DNA from: Candidatus Zixiibacteriota bacterium
Lineage (GTDB): Bacteria > Zixibacteria > MSB-5A5 > DG-27
Direction: 5' to 3'
DNA: 64,000 bases
Assembly: GCA_030605835.1 (NCBI GenBank)
Contig: JAUWHO010000050.1
Location: 1-64,000 of the forward strand
The notes beneath the pieces are model-generated. The model did no database searches, was not told the DNA's origin, and was given only the letters and a program-made list of their open reading frames with translations. Positions 1 to 9,315 of the stretch are shown piece after piece (within the stretch, counting starts at the first letter, position 1; every line of letters starts with the position of its first letter). A program made the position numbers and the translations under genes.

Positions 1-902
1 TTTAATAAAAGAGTTAGAAGGGCTTTTTGAAGATGGAGGCGGTTTTCGGCTTGGTCGAACACCACCGAATGGGGCCCGTCCATCACCTCATCGGTTATCT
101 CCTCTCCGCGGTTGGCAGGAAGACAGTGCATGACGATACAATCCGGGGCGGCCTTTGACAGCAGTTTGGAATTCACCTGGAAAGATGAAAGCAGCTTCGC
201 TCTCTCTTGGGCCAAATCCTTCTGACCCATGGAGGCCCAGACGTCGGTATAGACCACATCGGCATCGGCGACGGCAGTCTCTGGTTCGTAGCATATGTTT
301 ATCTTTGACAGACCAGCGCTTCTGGCCCTTTCGAGAATTTCGGGATTGGGTTCGGTGCCCCGGGCGGTGCCGATTCGCAAATCCAGCGGGAATCGGGTAC
401 AAGCACTCAGCCAGGAATTGCAGACATTGTTGCCGTCGCCCAGATAGGCGATTTTCATATCCTTCAGGCCACCTTTCTTCTCGAGGACCGTGAACATATC
501 CCCCATCACCTGACAGGGATGCAATAGATCGGTCAATCCATTTATGACCGGCACCTCAGCATGCTTGCCCAATTGTTCAACGTCACTCTGTTCGAAGGTG
601 CGAATCACGATCATCCCGACATAGCGGGAAAGCACCTTAGCGGCATCGTAAATCGATTCTCTGACTCCTAACTGGATCTCCTTCTCGGTGATGTAAAGGG
701 AATTGCCGCCCAGCTGATGAATGCCAGTCTCAAACGAAATCCTGGTGCGCAGAGAGGGTTTATGAAAAATGCAGGCGACGGTGGCACCTTTGAGAACCTC
801 GCTCCCTTTGGATGGATTTGCCTTCAACCTACCAGTCAGAGAAAAGACCTCCTGGATCTCCTCGGTAGTGAAATCGGTGATTGCCAAGAAATCTCTCTTC
901 AT
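1..902 (-). CDS. argF: Ornithine carbamoyltransferase (C-terminus beyond window)
   Basis: Catalyses ornithine + carbamoyl phosphate to citrulline in cytoplasmic arginine biosynthesis. The reverse-strand frame opens with ATG at 902 (MKRDFLAITDFTTEE) after a GGGAGAG ribosome site and stays open to base 1, so only the last few residues are missing. Visible family motifs are the carbamoyl-phosphate loop SLRTRISFE (near residue 55), HPCQ (near 135) and the ornithine-binding HCLPANRGEE near the end. It lies 60 bp downstream of hslU on the same strand and is probably co-transcribed with it. The HCLP motif separates it from aspartate carbamoyltransferase. About 300 residues are present, close to the family's usual length. 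Confidence 0.95.
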   Translation of the reverse strand, partial: MKRDFLAITDFTTEEIQEVFSLTGRLKANPSKGSEVLKGATVACIFHKPSLRTRISFETGIHQLGGNSLYITEKEIQLGVRESIYDAAKVLSRYVGMIVIRTFEQSDVEQLGKHAEVPVINGLTDLLHPCQVMGDMFTVLEKKGGLKDMKIAYLGDGNNVCNSWLSACTRFPLDLRIGTARGTEPNPEILERARSAGLSKINICYEPETAVADADVVYTDVWASMGQKDLAQERAKLLSSFQVNSKLLSKAAPDCIVMHCLPANRGEEITDEVMDGPHSVVFDQAENRLHLQKALLTLLL

Positions 903-962
903 GCTCTCTCCCTAAAGAGGATGTCAAATCGGATGGAAAGGTCAAAAGACTGTGGGTAGAAT

Positions 963-2336
963 TTAGAGGATGTACCTGCTCAAGTCCTCGTCCTCGACAA
1001 TTCCGGTCAGGCTCTTTACTACCATATCCTTCGAGATTCTTATCTTTTTCTTTTTGTTGTCGGGGGCCTCGAACATTATCTCCTCTAAGAGGGTGGTCAT
1101 CACGGTGTGAAGTCTTCTGGCCCCGATGTTCTCGGCGCGCTCGTTAACGACGGTGGCAATTCTGGCGATCTCCCGAATGGCCTCCTTGGTGAAGGAGACC
1201 TCCACCCCATCCGTCTCCAGCATGGCGATATACTGTTTTATCAGGGCATTCTTCGGCTCGGTGAGGATTCTCACGAAATCCCCAGCAGTCAGGCTGTCCA
1301 GCTCCACCCGAATGGGGAAACGACCCTGCATCTCCGGAATCAGATCCGAAGGCTTGGAGATGTGGAAAGCGCCAGCGGCGATGAAAAGGATATGGTCGGT
1401 CTTGACCAGACCGTATTTGGTCATCACATTGCACCCCTCCACGATCGGGAGTAAGTCCCTCTGGACTCCCTCCCGGGAGACGTCCGGTCCCATTTTGGAT
1501 CTCTCCCCGGCGATCTTATCGAGCTCGTCGACAAAGATGATCCCGGAGTTCTCCATTCTGGCGGTGGCATCGGAGATGACCGCCTCCATATCGATCAGCT
1601 TCTGGGTCTCCTGCTGGACGAAAATCTTTTTGGCCTCCTTGACCGCCACCCGGCGCCTTTTGGTCTTTTGGGGCATCATCCCCGAGAACATCTCCTGGAA
1701 ATTAACCCCCAACTCCTCCATCCCCATCGGGGAGAAGATCTCTATGATGGGGAAGCGGTCGTTGGGAACTTCGATCTCCATCTGGCGCTCGTCCAGAAGC
1801 CCGTCTTTCAACTGGGCTCTCAACTTCTCCCGAGTTCGTCTCCAGCGCTCCTGGGCCTGCTTCTGCTCCACAGTAAGGGCGTTGGCGCTAACCCCCTTTT
1901 TCCTCATAGACGGAGGTGGTGGCAGGAGAGCATCCAGGGTTCTCTCTTCGGCCAGGGCTTCAGCTTTGGTTTGAACCTCCTCGGCTTTCTCCTTTTTGAC
2001 CCTGTTGATCGCCAGGTCGGTGAGGTCGCGGATCATCGATTCAACGTCCCGACCGACATACCCCACCTCGGTGAACTTGGAGGCTTCCACCTTCAGAAAA
2101 GGCGCCCCGGCAAGATTGGCCAGCCGCCGCGCGATCTCGGTTTTGCCCACCCCGGTGGGGCCGATCATAATGATGTTGTTGGGCATTATCTCTTCTTTGA
2201 GGTCGGAGGTAACATGTTGTCGCCTCCAGCGATTGCGCATTGCGATCGCCACCGACTTTTTAGCCTTGTCCTGCCCGATTATATATTTGTCGAGCTCGGT
2301 CACTATCTGTTTGGGGGTCAATTGTCTATCTATCAT
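963..2336 (-). CDS. hslU: ATP-dependent protease ATPase subunit HslU (ClpY)
   Basis: AAA+ unfoldase that normally feeds substrates to the HslV peptidase. The 457-residue length is typical. It begins [12 protein letters not shown] and shows [10 protein letters not shown], Walker A GPTGVGKT (near 60), the pore loop GYVGRD (near 93), an inserted I-domain (about 110-235), Walker [12 protein letters not shown] (near 270) and the conserved C-terminus EDLSRYIL that docks into HslV. ATG at 2336 follows a GGAAG site. No hslV is found upstream, where it usually sits; the 325 bp before the start carry no peptidase gene. argF follows on the same strand. Confidence 0.96.
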   Translation of the reverse strand: MIDRQLTPKQIVTELDKYIIGQDKAKKSVAIAMRNRWRRQHVTSDLKEEIMPNNIIMIGPTGVGKTEIARRLANLAGAPFLKVEASKFTEVGYVGRDVESMIRDLTDLAINRVKKEKAEEVQTKAEALAEERTLDALLPPPPSMRKKGVSANALTVEQKQAQERWRRTREKLRAQLKDGLLDERQMEIEVPNDRFPIIEIFSPMGMEELGVNFQEMFSGMMPQKTKRRRVAVKEAKKIFVQQETQKLIDMEAVISDATARMENSGIIFVDELDKIAGERSKMGPDVSREGVQRDLLPIVEGCNVMTKYGLVKTDHILFIAAGAFHISKPSDLIPEMQGRFPIRVELDSLTAGDFVRILTEPKNALIKQYIAMLETDGVEVSFTKEAIREIARIATVVNERAENIGARRLHTVMTTLLEEIMFEAPDNKKKKIRISKDMVVKSLTGIVEDEDLSRYIL

Positions 2337-2661
2337 GGCTGCTAAGCTTCCTTAAATTTCGTATAAGTTAACCATTAATTCTAAATTTACAACTAAAATA
2401 TGTTCCCGAAGTTCAACCGGAGAGGAGGATGTCTCCGAAGCACTCCACAAGGCCCCCGGAAAAGCTGAGACACTCGCCAAAGCGCAACCAAAAGCTCTGA
2501 GGCCGGAAATCGGGGGAACATTTCTCTTGCCTTTTTATCAATTTGTGCTATCATTTAGATGAGTATTGATAGTGCTTGGAACTGTGAAGCCTTTCAGGGT
2601 TTTCGCTGCGGTCGGTGTCGGAGCACCTTTTGGGTAGCGCATTTCTGGAGGCATAAAGACG
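2337..2661. other. Intergenic region between hslU and a small membrane-protein gene
   Basis: 325 bp between divergent genes. I see no credible coding frame and specifically no hslV. The right half carries a plausible plus-strand promoter (2527-2554). The left half is AT-rich just before the hslU start and may hold its minus-strand promoter, but no clear -35/-10 pair stands out. Confidence 0.5.
2527..2554 (+). promoter_or_regulatory. Candidate sigma-70 promoter for the small membrane protein
   Basis: TTGCCT (2527-2532) and TATCAT (2549-2554) are separated by 16 bp. This would start a transcript about 100 nt upstream of the ATG at 2662. Neither box is perfect. Confidence 0.35.
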
Positions 2662-2853
2662 ATGTCGAACTACGATATTTTCAGGGCCCTTGGCATTGTG
2701 CTTCTATCTTTGGCCGCCGCTTCGGGGGTGGCGCTGTTTGCCAAAGCGGTAACCGGCACCAGCCGGATTCCGGAGAAGGGAGTCTCAACCCTGTGGGGAC
2801 TGTTCATAATCGGGTTGGCGGTCGGGATAGTAATCATCGCCGCAGCGGGATAG
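2662..2853 (+). CDS. Small two-helix membrane protein
   Basis: A 63-residue protein, not recognised as a named family. ATG at 2662 is preceded by GGAGG at a normal spacing, which supports real translation. Two hydrophobic segments are visible: about residues 9-28 (ALGIVLLSLAAASGVALFAK) and about 43-62 (LWGLFIIGLAVGIVIIAAAG), joined by a short polar loop containing TSRIPEKG. This suggests a helical hairpin in the inner membrane. No catalytic motif is seen. It stands alone between hslU (divergent) and a sulfatase-like gene 380 bp downstream, so context gives no function. Confidence 0.6.
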   Translation: MSNYDIFRALGIVLLSLAAASGVALFAKAVTGTSRIPEKGVSTLWGLFIIGLAVGIVIIAAAG

Positions 2854-3232
2854 CGGGCCCTTATCGGAATTCGACTGACTCCATAAGCTTCTGAGGTTTC
2901 ACTCCTTTGAAGTGGCAATCGGAGAGACGGAAAAACTCACCTGAAAGCATCCTCTCACCTGCACTCATGAACCATCGTGAACTCCGTTCAAGAGATTCAC
3001 AGCTCAAACCTATGGGCGGGCAGGCCCCCGTTTTTGACACCTCTTGAAAGGGTTCCTTCGGAGCTTTCAGTCATTCTCCTTGCTGATCAGTCTTTCTGGG
3101 TAATCTTGTTTTCGGTTCATCCAAAGCTTATATTTTCAGAGCTATTGGCGCCAGGTGGAAGAGAGCTAAATTGTCCGGTGTCGTTCTAATTAACATGTCT
3201 GAGAGCTGAAATGGGTTTTCGAGGGAATTTCG
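2854..3232 (+). other. Non-coding gap before the sulfatase-like gene
   Basis: 379 bp. A GGGC/GCCC mini-hairpin followed by TTTTT near 3014-3035 could be a weak terminator for the small membrane gene. A promoter for the next gene lies at 3106-3134. A 70-codon open frame at 2977-3189 has no clear ribosome site and looks spurious. Confidence 0.4.
3106..3134 (+). promoter_or_regulatory. Candidate promoter for the sulfatase-like gene
   Basis: TTGTTT (3106-3111) and TATATT (3129-3134) with an exact 17-bp spacer, giving a leader of about 90 nt to the ATG at 3233. Confidence 0.45.
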
Positions 3233-5263
3233 ATGCTTGAGAAAAAAGGCAACTTCGGCCTCAGGGCTCATCTCCTTCACGGTTCGACCTTCTGGTTAGT
3301 CTCATCTATCTACATCACCATCTTGACCCTAATTCAGTTCTATCTGAATCTCTATTTCGGAGGCTTAAACGCCGGAGACCGTCTTTTGGCTATCAGGATG
3401 GCGGTATGGTACAATTTCTCCTTTTTCCTCATCATAGCGCTTGCAGTCACTCTCGTTTTCTCCTTGCTCCCTAAGAGCTTCAAGCCTCTGAGGGGAAGGT
3501 TCTATCGATTCTATCTGCTAGTATTTCTCTTCATCTGTTTTTTCCTTCAGAGCAATCAGCTGTTGAAATTCAGGATTTTCGGTAGTCCCAAAGACCCCAA
3601 GTTTCTGGCGGCGGCGATCATACTTCTGGGCATTGCCTATCTGTTCTTATTCCTGCTGTCCAAGCTCATCTTGAGATTGCTCGCCTCCCTGGGATTGATC
3701 ACACTGGTAATTTTCCTGGCAGTGACCTTCATTCCTCCCCTCCTGGGAGCTGAACCCACCCTGGAAGCACTCCATCATAGATCCGACCGTCCCAACATCC
3801 TCATCTTGAGCATCGATACTCTGCGGGGGGACCATTGCTCCTTCAACGGTTATTCTCGCAAGACCACGCCGAATCTGGACGAACTGGCAAGGGAAGCAGT
3901 GACTTTCTCCAACGCTTTTTCCTGCTCTCCGATAACTCTTCCCTCTCTGGGCTCGATTATGACCGGGAAATACCCTCAAAATCATGGCGCCAGGGACAAC
4001 CTGAACTACCTCTTGAGCGAGAAGAATCTCACTCTGGCGGAGATTTTGAAAGAGCAGGGTTACTCCACCGGGGCCGTGGTTGCCAACCGTGTAATCCGCT
4101 CCACCCGAAAGCTCGACCAGGGTTTCGACTACTACGGGGAGAGCTTTGCCTACGACCAGCTATCCTATCTGATTCCGGGGCTTTTAGCTTACAAGATCTC
4201 AGTGGAGAAACTTGGGCTCGAAAATCTGTGGCACTGGAAGCTTGGAGCCGGCTATTGCACCGATTTGGCGCTGCAGTGGTTGAAGAAACACCACCGAGAG
4301 AGGTTTTTCCTCTGGGTGCATTATATGGATCCTCACTGCCCCTATGATCCCCCGAAACTGTTTGCAGACAAGTTCAAAGTCACGCGTAAAACCTGGTTCA
4401 ATGATAATTTCACCTACGCCGACTTCAACCGCATTTACGAAAGTCTGCCTCCCAAAAGAGAGGAGATCGAGGGGATTCACCGTCTCTACGACGGGGAAAT
4501 TCTCTATGCCGACCACGAGATCGGTCGATTCCTGGAAACTGTAGAGAGGCTGGGCTTACTCCAGAACACGATCATAATCTTCACCTCCGATCACGGGGAG
4601 GCATTGGCGGACGAGCATTACTGGTACGGGGGACATACGCATTTCATCTTCTCCCAGGACATCAGTGTGCCTCTGTTCATCAGGTTTCCGGATGAGAGGC
4701 TCAAAGATGTCGTCAGCACCACTTTAAGCAACATCGATATATTCGCCACGGTCTTGGACATCCTCGGAATTCTGGATGAGTATGCCCAGGGGATAGATGC
4801 GGTTTCCTTTCTCCCGTTGATACAACAGACTGGAGAGAAAGACTCTCCGGCGATATTCGCCGAATCCGGAGAGCGCTTGGCTTTTGACCCCAGAAGGATC
4901 GAAGCCATAAAGGAGGGAGGAGAGAACCCCTATAAGCTCATTTCCAAGAAGAAACGGAGCCTCACCAAAGAGGTTGGTCTGGAGGTGCTCAACGAGAAGA
5001 AACTGAGGGCGGTAATTGACGGAGACTGGAAGTTAATCTACACCCCGGCTCATGAGGAAGCCGAGCACTTCGAGCTTTACAATTTAAGGGAGGACCCCGA
5101 TGAGCTGGTCGACTTGTCTGGAGAAGACCCCTGGCAGTTCTCCCAGCTCAAGGGACTTCTCCTGTCGTGGATGAGCGCTGATACCTTGGCTGCTCATACT
5201 GAAACTTTAAAGATTAGTAAGCAGGAAATGGAGGCTCTGAAGGCGCTGGGATATTTCCGCTGA
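3233..5263 (+). CDS. Membrane-anchored sulfatase / alkaline-phosphatase superfamily hydrolase
   Basis: 676 residues. About five hydrophobic helices fill residues 18-172, followed by an extracytoplasmic sulfatase-fold domain from about 186. Metal-site motifs are visible: NILILSIDTLRGDH (first Asp near 195), HYMDPHCPYDPP and TSDHGEALADEH. The active-site loop reads CSPITLPSLGSIMTG. Aligned by its distance to the following TG, the residue equivalent to the formylglycine Cys/Ser is Thr (about 235) and the usual CxPxR arginine is absent. A classical formylglycine sulfatase is therefore doubtful; a phosphodiesterase or phosphotransferase-like activity is an alternative. It ends 5 bp from the convergent heparinase-like gene, hinting at a shared glycan role. 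Confidence 0.85.
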   Translation: MLEKKGNFGLRAHLLHGSTFWLVSSIYITILTLIQFYLNLYFGGLNAGDRLLAIRMAVWYNFSFFLIIALAVTLVFSLLPKSFKPLRGRFYRFYLLVFLFICFFLQSNQLLKFRIFGSPKDPKFLAAAIILLGIAYLFLFLLSKLILRLLASLGLITLVIFLAVTFIPPLLGAEPTLEALHHRSDRPNILILSIDTLRGDHCSFNGYSRKTTPNLDELAREAVTFSNAFSCSPITLPSLGSIMTGKYPQNHGARDNLNYLLSEKNLTLAEILKEQGYSTGAVVANRVIRSTRKLDQGFDYYGESFAYDQLSYLIPGLLAYKISVEKLGLENLWHWKLGAGYCTDLALQWLKKHHRERFFLWVHYMDPHCPYDPPKLFADKFKVTRKTWFNDNFTYADFNRIYESLPPKREEIEGIHRLYDGEILYADHEIGRFLETVERLGLLQNTIIIFTSDHGEALADEHYWYGGHTHFIFSQDISVPLFIRFPDERLKDVVSTTLSNIDIFATVLDILGILDEYAQGIDAVSFLPLIQQTGEKDSPAIFAESGERLAFDPRRIEAIKEGGENPYKLISKKKRSLTKEVGLEVLNEKKLRAVIDGDWKLIYTPAHEEAEHFELYNLREDPDELVDLSGEDPWQFSQLKGLLLSWMSADTLAAHTETLKISKQEMEALKALGYFR

Positions 5264-5268
5264 ACTCA

Positions 5269-8200
5269 TCAAAACCTAAAAGAGAGATTGCCCTGCACCT
5301 CGTGACCGAAAAACCTGTCGTAGCGGTGATGGATCCCCGGAGAGATGCCACCCCCAAGTTGACCGACAATCTCCCTGGCGGAGACTAAATCCCACCCCTC
5401 ATCGAATTGCAGTTCAGATAGGACTGACAGCCCCACAGCTTTTCTCAAATAGAAGCTCACATACGATGATAGGTAATAGTAATATTGGTCAGAGAACCTA
5501 CGTGCTGCGAAATCCCAGCCGAGTTGATTCTTTCCATAGTAGTAGAATCCCGCACCGAGAAGTGAAACCTCCCCTCGCTCGAAGAGATACGCAACCCGCC
5601 CGGAGGAGGAGATCCTCTCGGTGAGACCTTTGTTCAAGTGGATCTCCGATTCCCAGTCTTCGTCATCTTCGAGATGCCGGAGAGTTAAACCTCCACTGAG
5701 GGAATAATCTCCCAACCATTCTGCGGCGAGGCTCTCGCCTCGGAGAAACCTCCCCTCTGAAGACAAATCAGAGCTCACCTCGAAGTGCCAGCGATTTCGA
5801 GTCAAATCTGTCCTAAGAAATCCGGTCGTGGTCCAGGGTAAGCGGAAAAGATGTATTTCGCCTCCCCAGGAGCTCCCCCTCCAGCCAAATCTAGAGCTTA
5901 CCTCCCCTGAGTCAGAAAACCTTGCCTCCACAGAGGTCTTAGCTGAGGGTCTGGCAACAAATCCGAAGCCAACCTCCGGGGGAGTAATGTCGTTCTTACA
6001 AGACCAAAAAAGCCACGGCGAGAGAAGCTTGTCGGTGTAAGAATAGTAAAAGGATTTGAATCCCACCCCCTGCGGCGTTCTCCCGAAACTGATTCGATTC
6101 TTTGTCCTACCTTTTTGAAATAGGAGGTAATGCACCCTCGCCGGCCCCGGCCTCTGGATGTTGGTCTGAAAAGACAGGTTAAATCCCTCTCGCCAAGAGG
6201 CTCCAAAGCTGTAGTCTTTCTTCTCGCGGAAAGCCTCCCGCTGGATAAAGGCTCCATATCGCCCCGGAAAGTCAACGCCAAGAAATTCCGAATCGTGACC
6301 TTTGAAAAGAGAGTTCCGTCTGAAGTTGACCGTTAAGGTCTCTCCGAGGTTGTAGTTCATCCACAGTCTCCGAAGGTAGAGGCGTTCCTCCTTTATGAGC
6401 CCCTCTTCCACAATCTGCATCTGGTTCCCCTGAATTCTCCAGCTCCCAGATAGTTCTTGCACCACTCCGACATTGGCGTGAGCGAATTGTCCCACAAAAC
6501 CCGCCAGGGCGGTTGCCCAGCGACCGGCTTGAGGATTCTCGAAACCCTCCTTTACCATCCAGCCATCAAGTTCGCGGTTGAAAGCGGAAACTACTTCTTC
6601 TGCGATCTCCTCATTGGCCTGAGTCTGCATCTCCGGGGTGAGATGGTCATAATACCATCTCGGGTTGGGATGGTAGAGAAGCCTCCGGGTGACATTGGGA
6701 CTCTCTCTGTATTTGTAAGGGACTGAGACTGGTTTGACCGGCCCGAGAGTCAAATAACCGCTGCCTGTAACCTCAAAGCTCACTGAACCAGCTTCATAGT
6801 CATAAGGGACAATCCTATCCGCAAAGACAACTCGACCTGGATTTGACCCGACGTAGATTTCGATTTCTGCGGTTTCAACTCTGCTTGAGATAAAACCCGA
6901 CCAGCCTCGCCGGTAACGTTGCAGAAAGACATCAACCCTCTTGGAGCTACGGAATTCCAGGTCCTTTTCGTGTGCGAATTCGGAACAGCCGAAGGCGTAA
7001 AGGAACTCCATTCCGGCAGCACTCTTCTCGAAGAGACAGAACTTAGCGTCAGTGGTGATCCCTTCGTATTGGCAACTTCCACTATCACAGGCCACGGCAA
7101 CATGTCTTCTTGCTTGAGGCGCAAAGGGCTGGATGATAAAGGCCGTCGCTCGTCGATTCTCCACCAGAGGTAGCTCGGTGATATCGATATCTTCTGGCAG
7201 AAGCAGAATCGGGCTGTTCAACTCCTTCTGTTTGAGATAGTTCACCTTTATCAGGGTTGAGACCTCCTCTAAGTTTGCGCTGACTGAGAAAATCTCACTT
7301 CCGAAAGTCATCTTAGAATTCTCAAGGTCGCCCAGAGTGACCATCTTCAGCTTCTCGCCAGCTGCAGCTTCCAGAGTCAGCGACCTCGCCTCTTTGAACT
7401 GACACTCTGTTGGGGTATGAAAGAGCAGTGTGAAATCGGTCGTTTCCAGGGACTCTCCATAATCATACAGAACGAGATAATTGAAATCCGGGAAAAACAG
7501 GGTGCGTTTCAACTCCGCCCCCCGGTAAAAGGAGACCACCGAGGCGGCCGCCACCTTATCAGTATGGAAGAGATCCACCAGCTTCGAGCCGGCGTCATCG
7601 GTGGAGAGCGGATTTCGATTGGGACCCCGACCGTTGATTAGAACTACATTTTCCGATTCCGGCAAGAGATAGTAATCCCTGTTTGCAGAAGAGGTCCCCT
7701 TGGGACCGTATCCGGAGGCGACAAAGAAATCTTGTCCGTAAAGATTTAGCAAGATACTTCCGGGATCGTAATGCTCGTGCCCGGTCGAGAATTCCTCTTC
7801 TGGTTCTCCCAAAAGAACTGCATAGGTTGCGCTCTTTTTCCCACTGTTTCTGAATATCGCCTGACCTCCATCGGGATAGAAGTTAACCTCCACATCCGGC
7901 GGTCTCTCTGGAGGGATACGATCGTCGAAGTTGGCAATCGACGCCACCAGATTGTAACCTCGCTGACCTAAAAAGGGATCGTTTGTGACCACCCAGTTCA
8001 CGCTACGGCTCTCGCGGAGATTTCCGGAGGCAAGCGGGAGACAGTTGTACCTGGAGCGATGGGAATCATCAAAGACGACGATTTCCCCGCCGGGATTGCG
8101 TATATCCAAAAGGTATTTGCAGAATTTTCTTATTCGGATGTCCTCAAAGTAGTTCACTCCGGTGCAATTCTTTACGAAAAGAAAAAAGGCAAAGGTCTGT

Positions 8201-9081
8201 TGAGCGATGTAGGTAGCATAGTATGGTCCCTCCTTGTACGAACCGTCCCTCAAGATCTCCGACAGCCCCACCTCCAGGCCCCCGATTGCCCTCTCCATCC
8301 ACCTATCTGGGGTGATTTCGTAATCCTCATGAGGGCTCAAGCAGAGCGCCGCCGCACCCACTGCCGCCGCCATAACGGTCTTGTGATTGTTGGGGGTGGC
8401 GACCGGAAGGTAGTGATAAAGTTGAATGGCCTCCGCCGCCAGGCGATGACGGACGAATCTATCCTCCTGTCCGGTGAGTTCCGGAACGATAATATCGTAT
8501 GCCACCAGGTAGGGTAACATCGTCTCCGAGGCGCTGACGAAATCTCCCCAGCCATCACCCGATTCGCCCCCCTCCAGGTTGACGACGTGTGGTGGAGGCG
8601 AGATGTGGAGCAGCGCCTCCTTGGCCTTCTGAAGATACCTCCCCTCTCCCTCGATGAAATGGACGAAAGCGCAAGCCTCAGCGTAAAGAGCCTTCTCCAA
8701 CTCTCCAAAATCTGGAGAGGACAAATCAATTGATAGAGCTCCCTGCGCCCGGTTTTTCAGGCTGTTCCACCAGATGCTGTATGGTCTCCGCCTGATTCTC
8801 GATTGAAGTTCGGCTCTCCTTTGTCGGGAGAAGAGCAGTCGCGGATGTTCGTTGCTCAAGGACAAGCCCACCTCCCCCAGGGAGAGATGAGACCTGAGAG
8901 GGTCGATCGGCAGGAAGCTGTCTTCCAGGTAGACCGGTCTGAAGTCTGCCTTTATGAATCCCTCCAATACATCGTCGATTCTGATTTGCCCAAAAGAAAA
9001 AGGAGAAAGAAGAAGTGTGACCGCTAATACCGCCCCAACGTTTCTTCTCAAGCGAAGCAGGCCTTTGGCAAAATCTCCCAA
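5269..9081 (-). CDS. Heparinase II/III-like protein with C-terminal outer-membrane beta-barrel-like region
   Basis: 1270 residues. A signal peptide (VGAVLAVTLLLSPFSFGQ) is followed by a polysaccharide-lyase layout: HPRLLFSRQRRAEL near 80, an alpha-toroid-like region, then the heparinase-II core GHEHYDPGSILLNLYGQ near 435. After about residue 870 the sequence becomes dominated by alternating aromatic/polar strands with frequent Tyr and Trp and finishes GNLSFRF, a terminal Phe typical of outer-membrane barrels. I infer a surface-anchored uronate-polysaccharide lyase or binding protein. The start is a TTG at 9081 with only a weak ribosome site, so the N-terminus is uncertain by a few residues. 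It converges with the sulfatase-like gene. Confidence 0.8.
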   Translation of the reverse strand: MGDFAKGLLRLRRNVGAVLAVTLLLSPFSFGQIRIDDVLEGFIKADFRPVYLEDSFLPIDPLRSHLSLGEVGLSLSNEHPRLLFSRQRRAELQSRIRRRPYSIWWNSLKNRAQGALSIDLSSPDFGELEKALYAEACAFVHFIEGEGRYLQKAKEALLHISPPPHVVNLEGGESGDGWGDFVSASETMLPYLVAYDIIVPELTGQEDRFVRHRLAAEAIQLYHYLPVATPNNHKTVMAAAVGAAALCLSPHEDYEITPDRWMERAIGGLEVGLSEILRDGSYKEGPYYATYIAQQTFAFFLFVKNCTGVNYFEDIRIRKFCKYLLDIRNPGGEIVVFDDSHRSRYNCLPLASGNLRESRSVNWVVTNDPFLGQRGYNLVASIANFDDRIPPERPPDVEVNFYPDGGQAIFRNSGKKSATYAVLLGEPEEEFSTGHEHYDPGSILLNLYGQDFFVASGYGPKGTSSANRDYYLLPESENVVLINGRGPNRNPLSTDDAGSKLVDLFHTDKVAAASVVSFYRGAELKRTLFFPDFNYLVLYDYGESLETTDFTLLFHTPTECQFKEARSLTLEAAAGEKLKMVTLGDLENSKMTFGSEIFSVSANLEEVSTLIKVNYLKQKELNSPILLLPEDIDITELPLVENRRATAFIIQPFAPQARRHVAVACDSGSCQYEGITTDAKFCLFEKSAAGMEFLYAFGCSEFAHEKDLEFRSSKRVDVFLQRYRRGWSGFISSRVETAEIEIYVGSNPGRVVFADRIVPYDYEAGSVSFEVTGSGYLTLGPVKPVSVPYKYRESPNVTRRLLYHPNPRWYYDHLTPEMQTQANEEIAEEVVSAFNRELDGWMVKEGFENPQAGRWATALAGFVGQFAHANVGVVQELSGSWRIQGNQMQIVEEGLIKEERLYLRRLWMNYNLGETLTVNFRRNSLFKGHDSEFLGVDFPGRYGAFIQREAFREKKDYSFGASWREGFNLSFQTNIQRPGPARVHYLLFQKGRTKNRISFGRTPQGVGFKSFYYSYTDKLLSPWLFWSCKNDITPPEVGFGFVARPSAKTSVEARFSDSGEVSSRFGWRGSSWGGEIHLFRLPWTTTGFLRTDLTRNRWHFEVSSDLSSEGRFLRGESLAAEWLGDYSLSGGLTLRHLEDDEDWESEIHLNKGLTERISSSGRVAYLFERGEVSLLGAGFYYYGKNQLGWDFAARRFSDQYYYYLSSYVSFYLRKAVGLSVLSELQFDEGWDLVSAREIVGQLGGGISPGIHHRYDRFFGHEVQGNLSFRF

Positions 9082-9235
9082 AGTGCATCCAGGGCAAAGC
9101 TCGATTCAATCTATGGGCGAAGCAATTCTAATCCTGCACTGTCCGATTGTCAATGGTGTTTCGGCTCTGTCCTCGTTTGCCGGGAGTTGAATCGAATCTC
9201 TGTTCCGCTCCTCAATTCGGGGTGCAAAACTTCGA

Positions 9236-9264
9236 TTGACAAAGCCTCCATTGTTTTGTTATCA
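9236..9264 (+). promoter_or_regulatory. Promoter for the nitroreductase gene
   Basis: Consensus TTGACA (9236-9241), 17-bp spacer and TTATCA (9259-9264). Predicted initiation lies about 45 nt before the ATG at 9316. Confidence 0.55.
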
Positions 9265-9315
9265 TCCATAGAGTCGTCTACCTGACGAAAGGGAATTTTG
9301 GAGATAGAGGGTAAC

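Noticed and set aside
155-493. Open frame on the plus strand over argF
   Set aside because: It is the antisense shadow of argF, which has the conserved motifs on the other strand.
1126-1974. 282-codon plus-strand frame inside hslU
   Set aside because: Antisense to hslU, low-complexity Ser/Arg-rich translation, no ribosome site.
2977-3189. 70-codon plus-strand frame before the sulfatase-like gene
   Set aside because: No convincing ribosome site or domain, and it overlaps the candidate promoter of the next gene.
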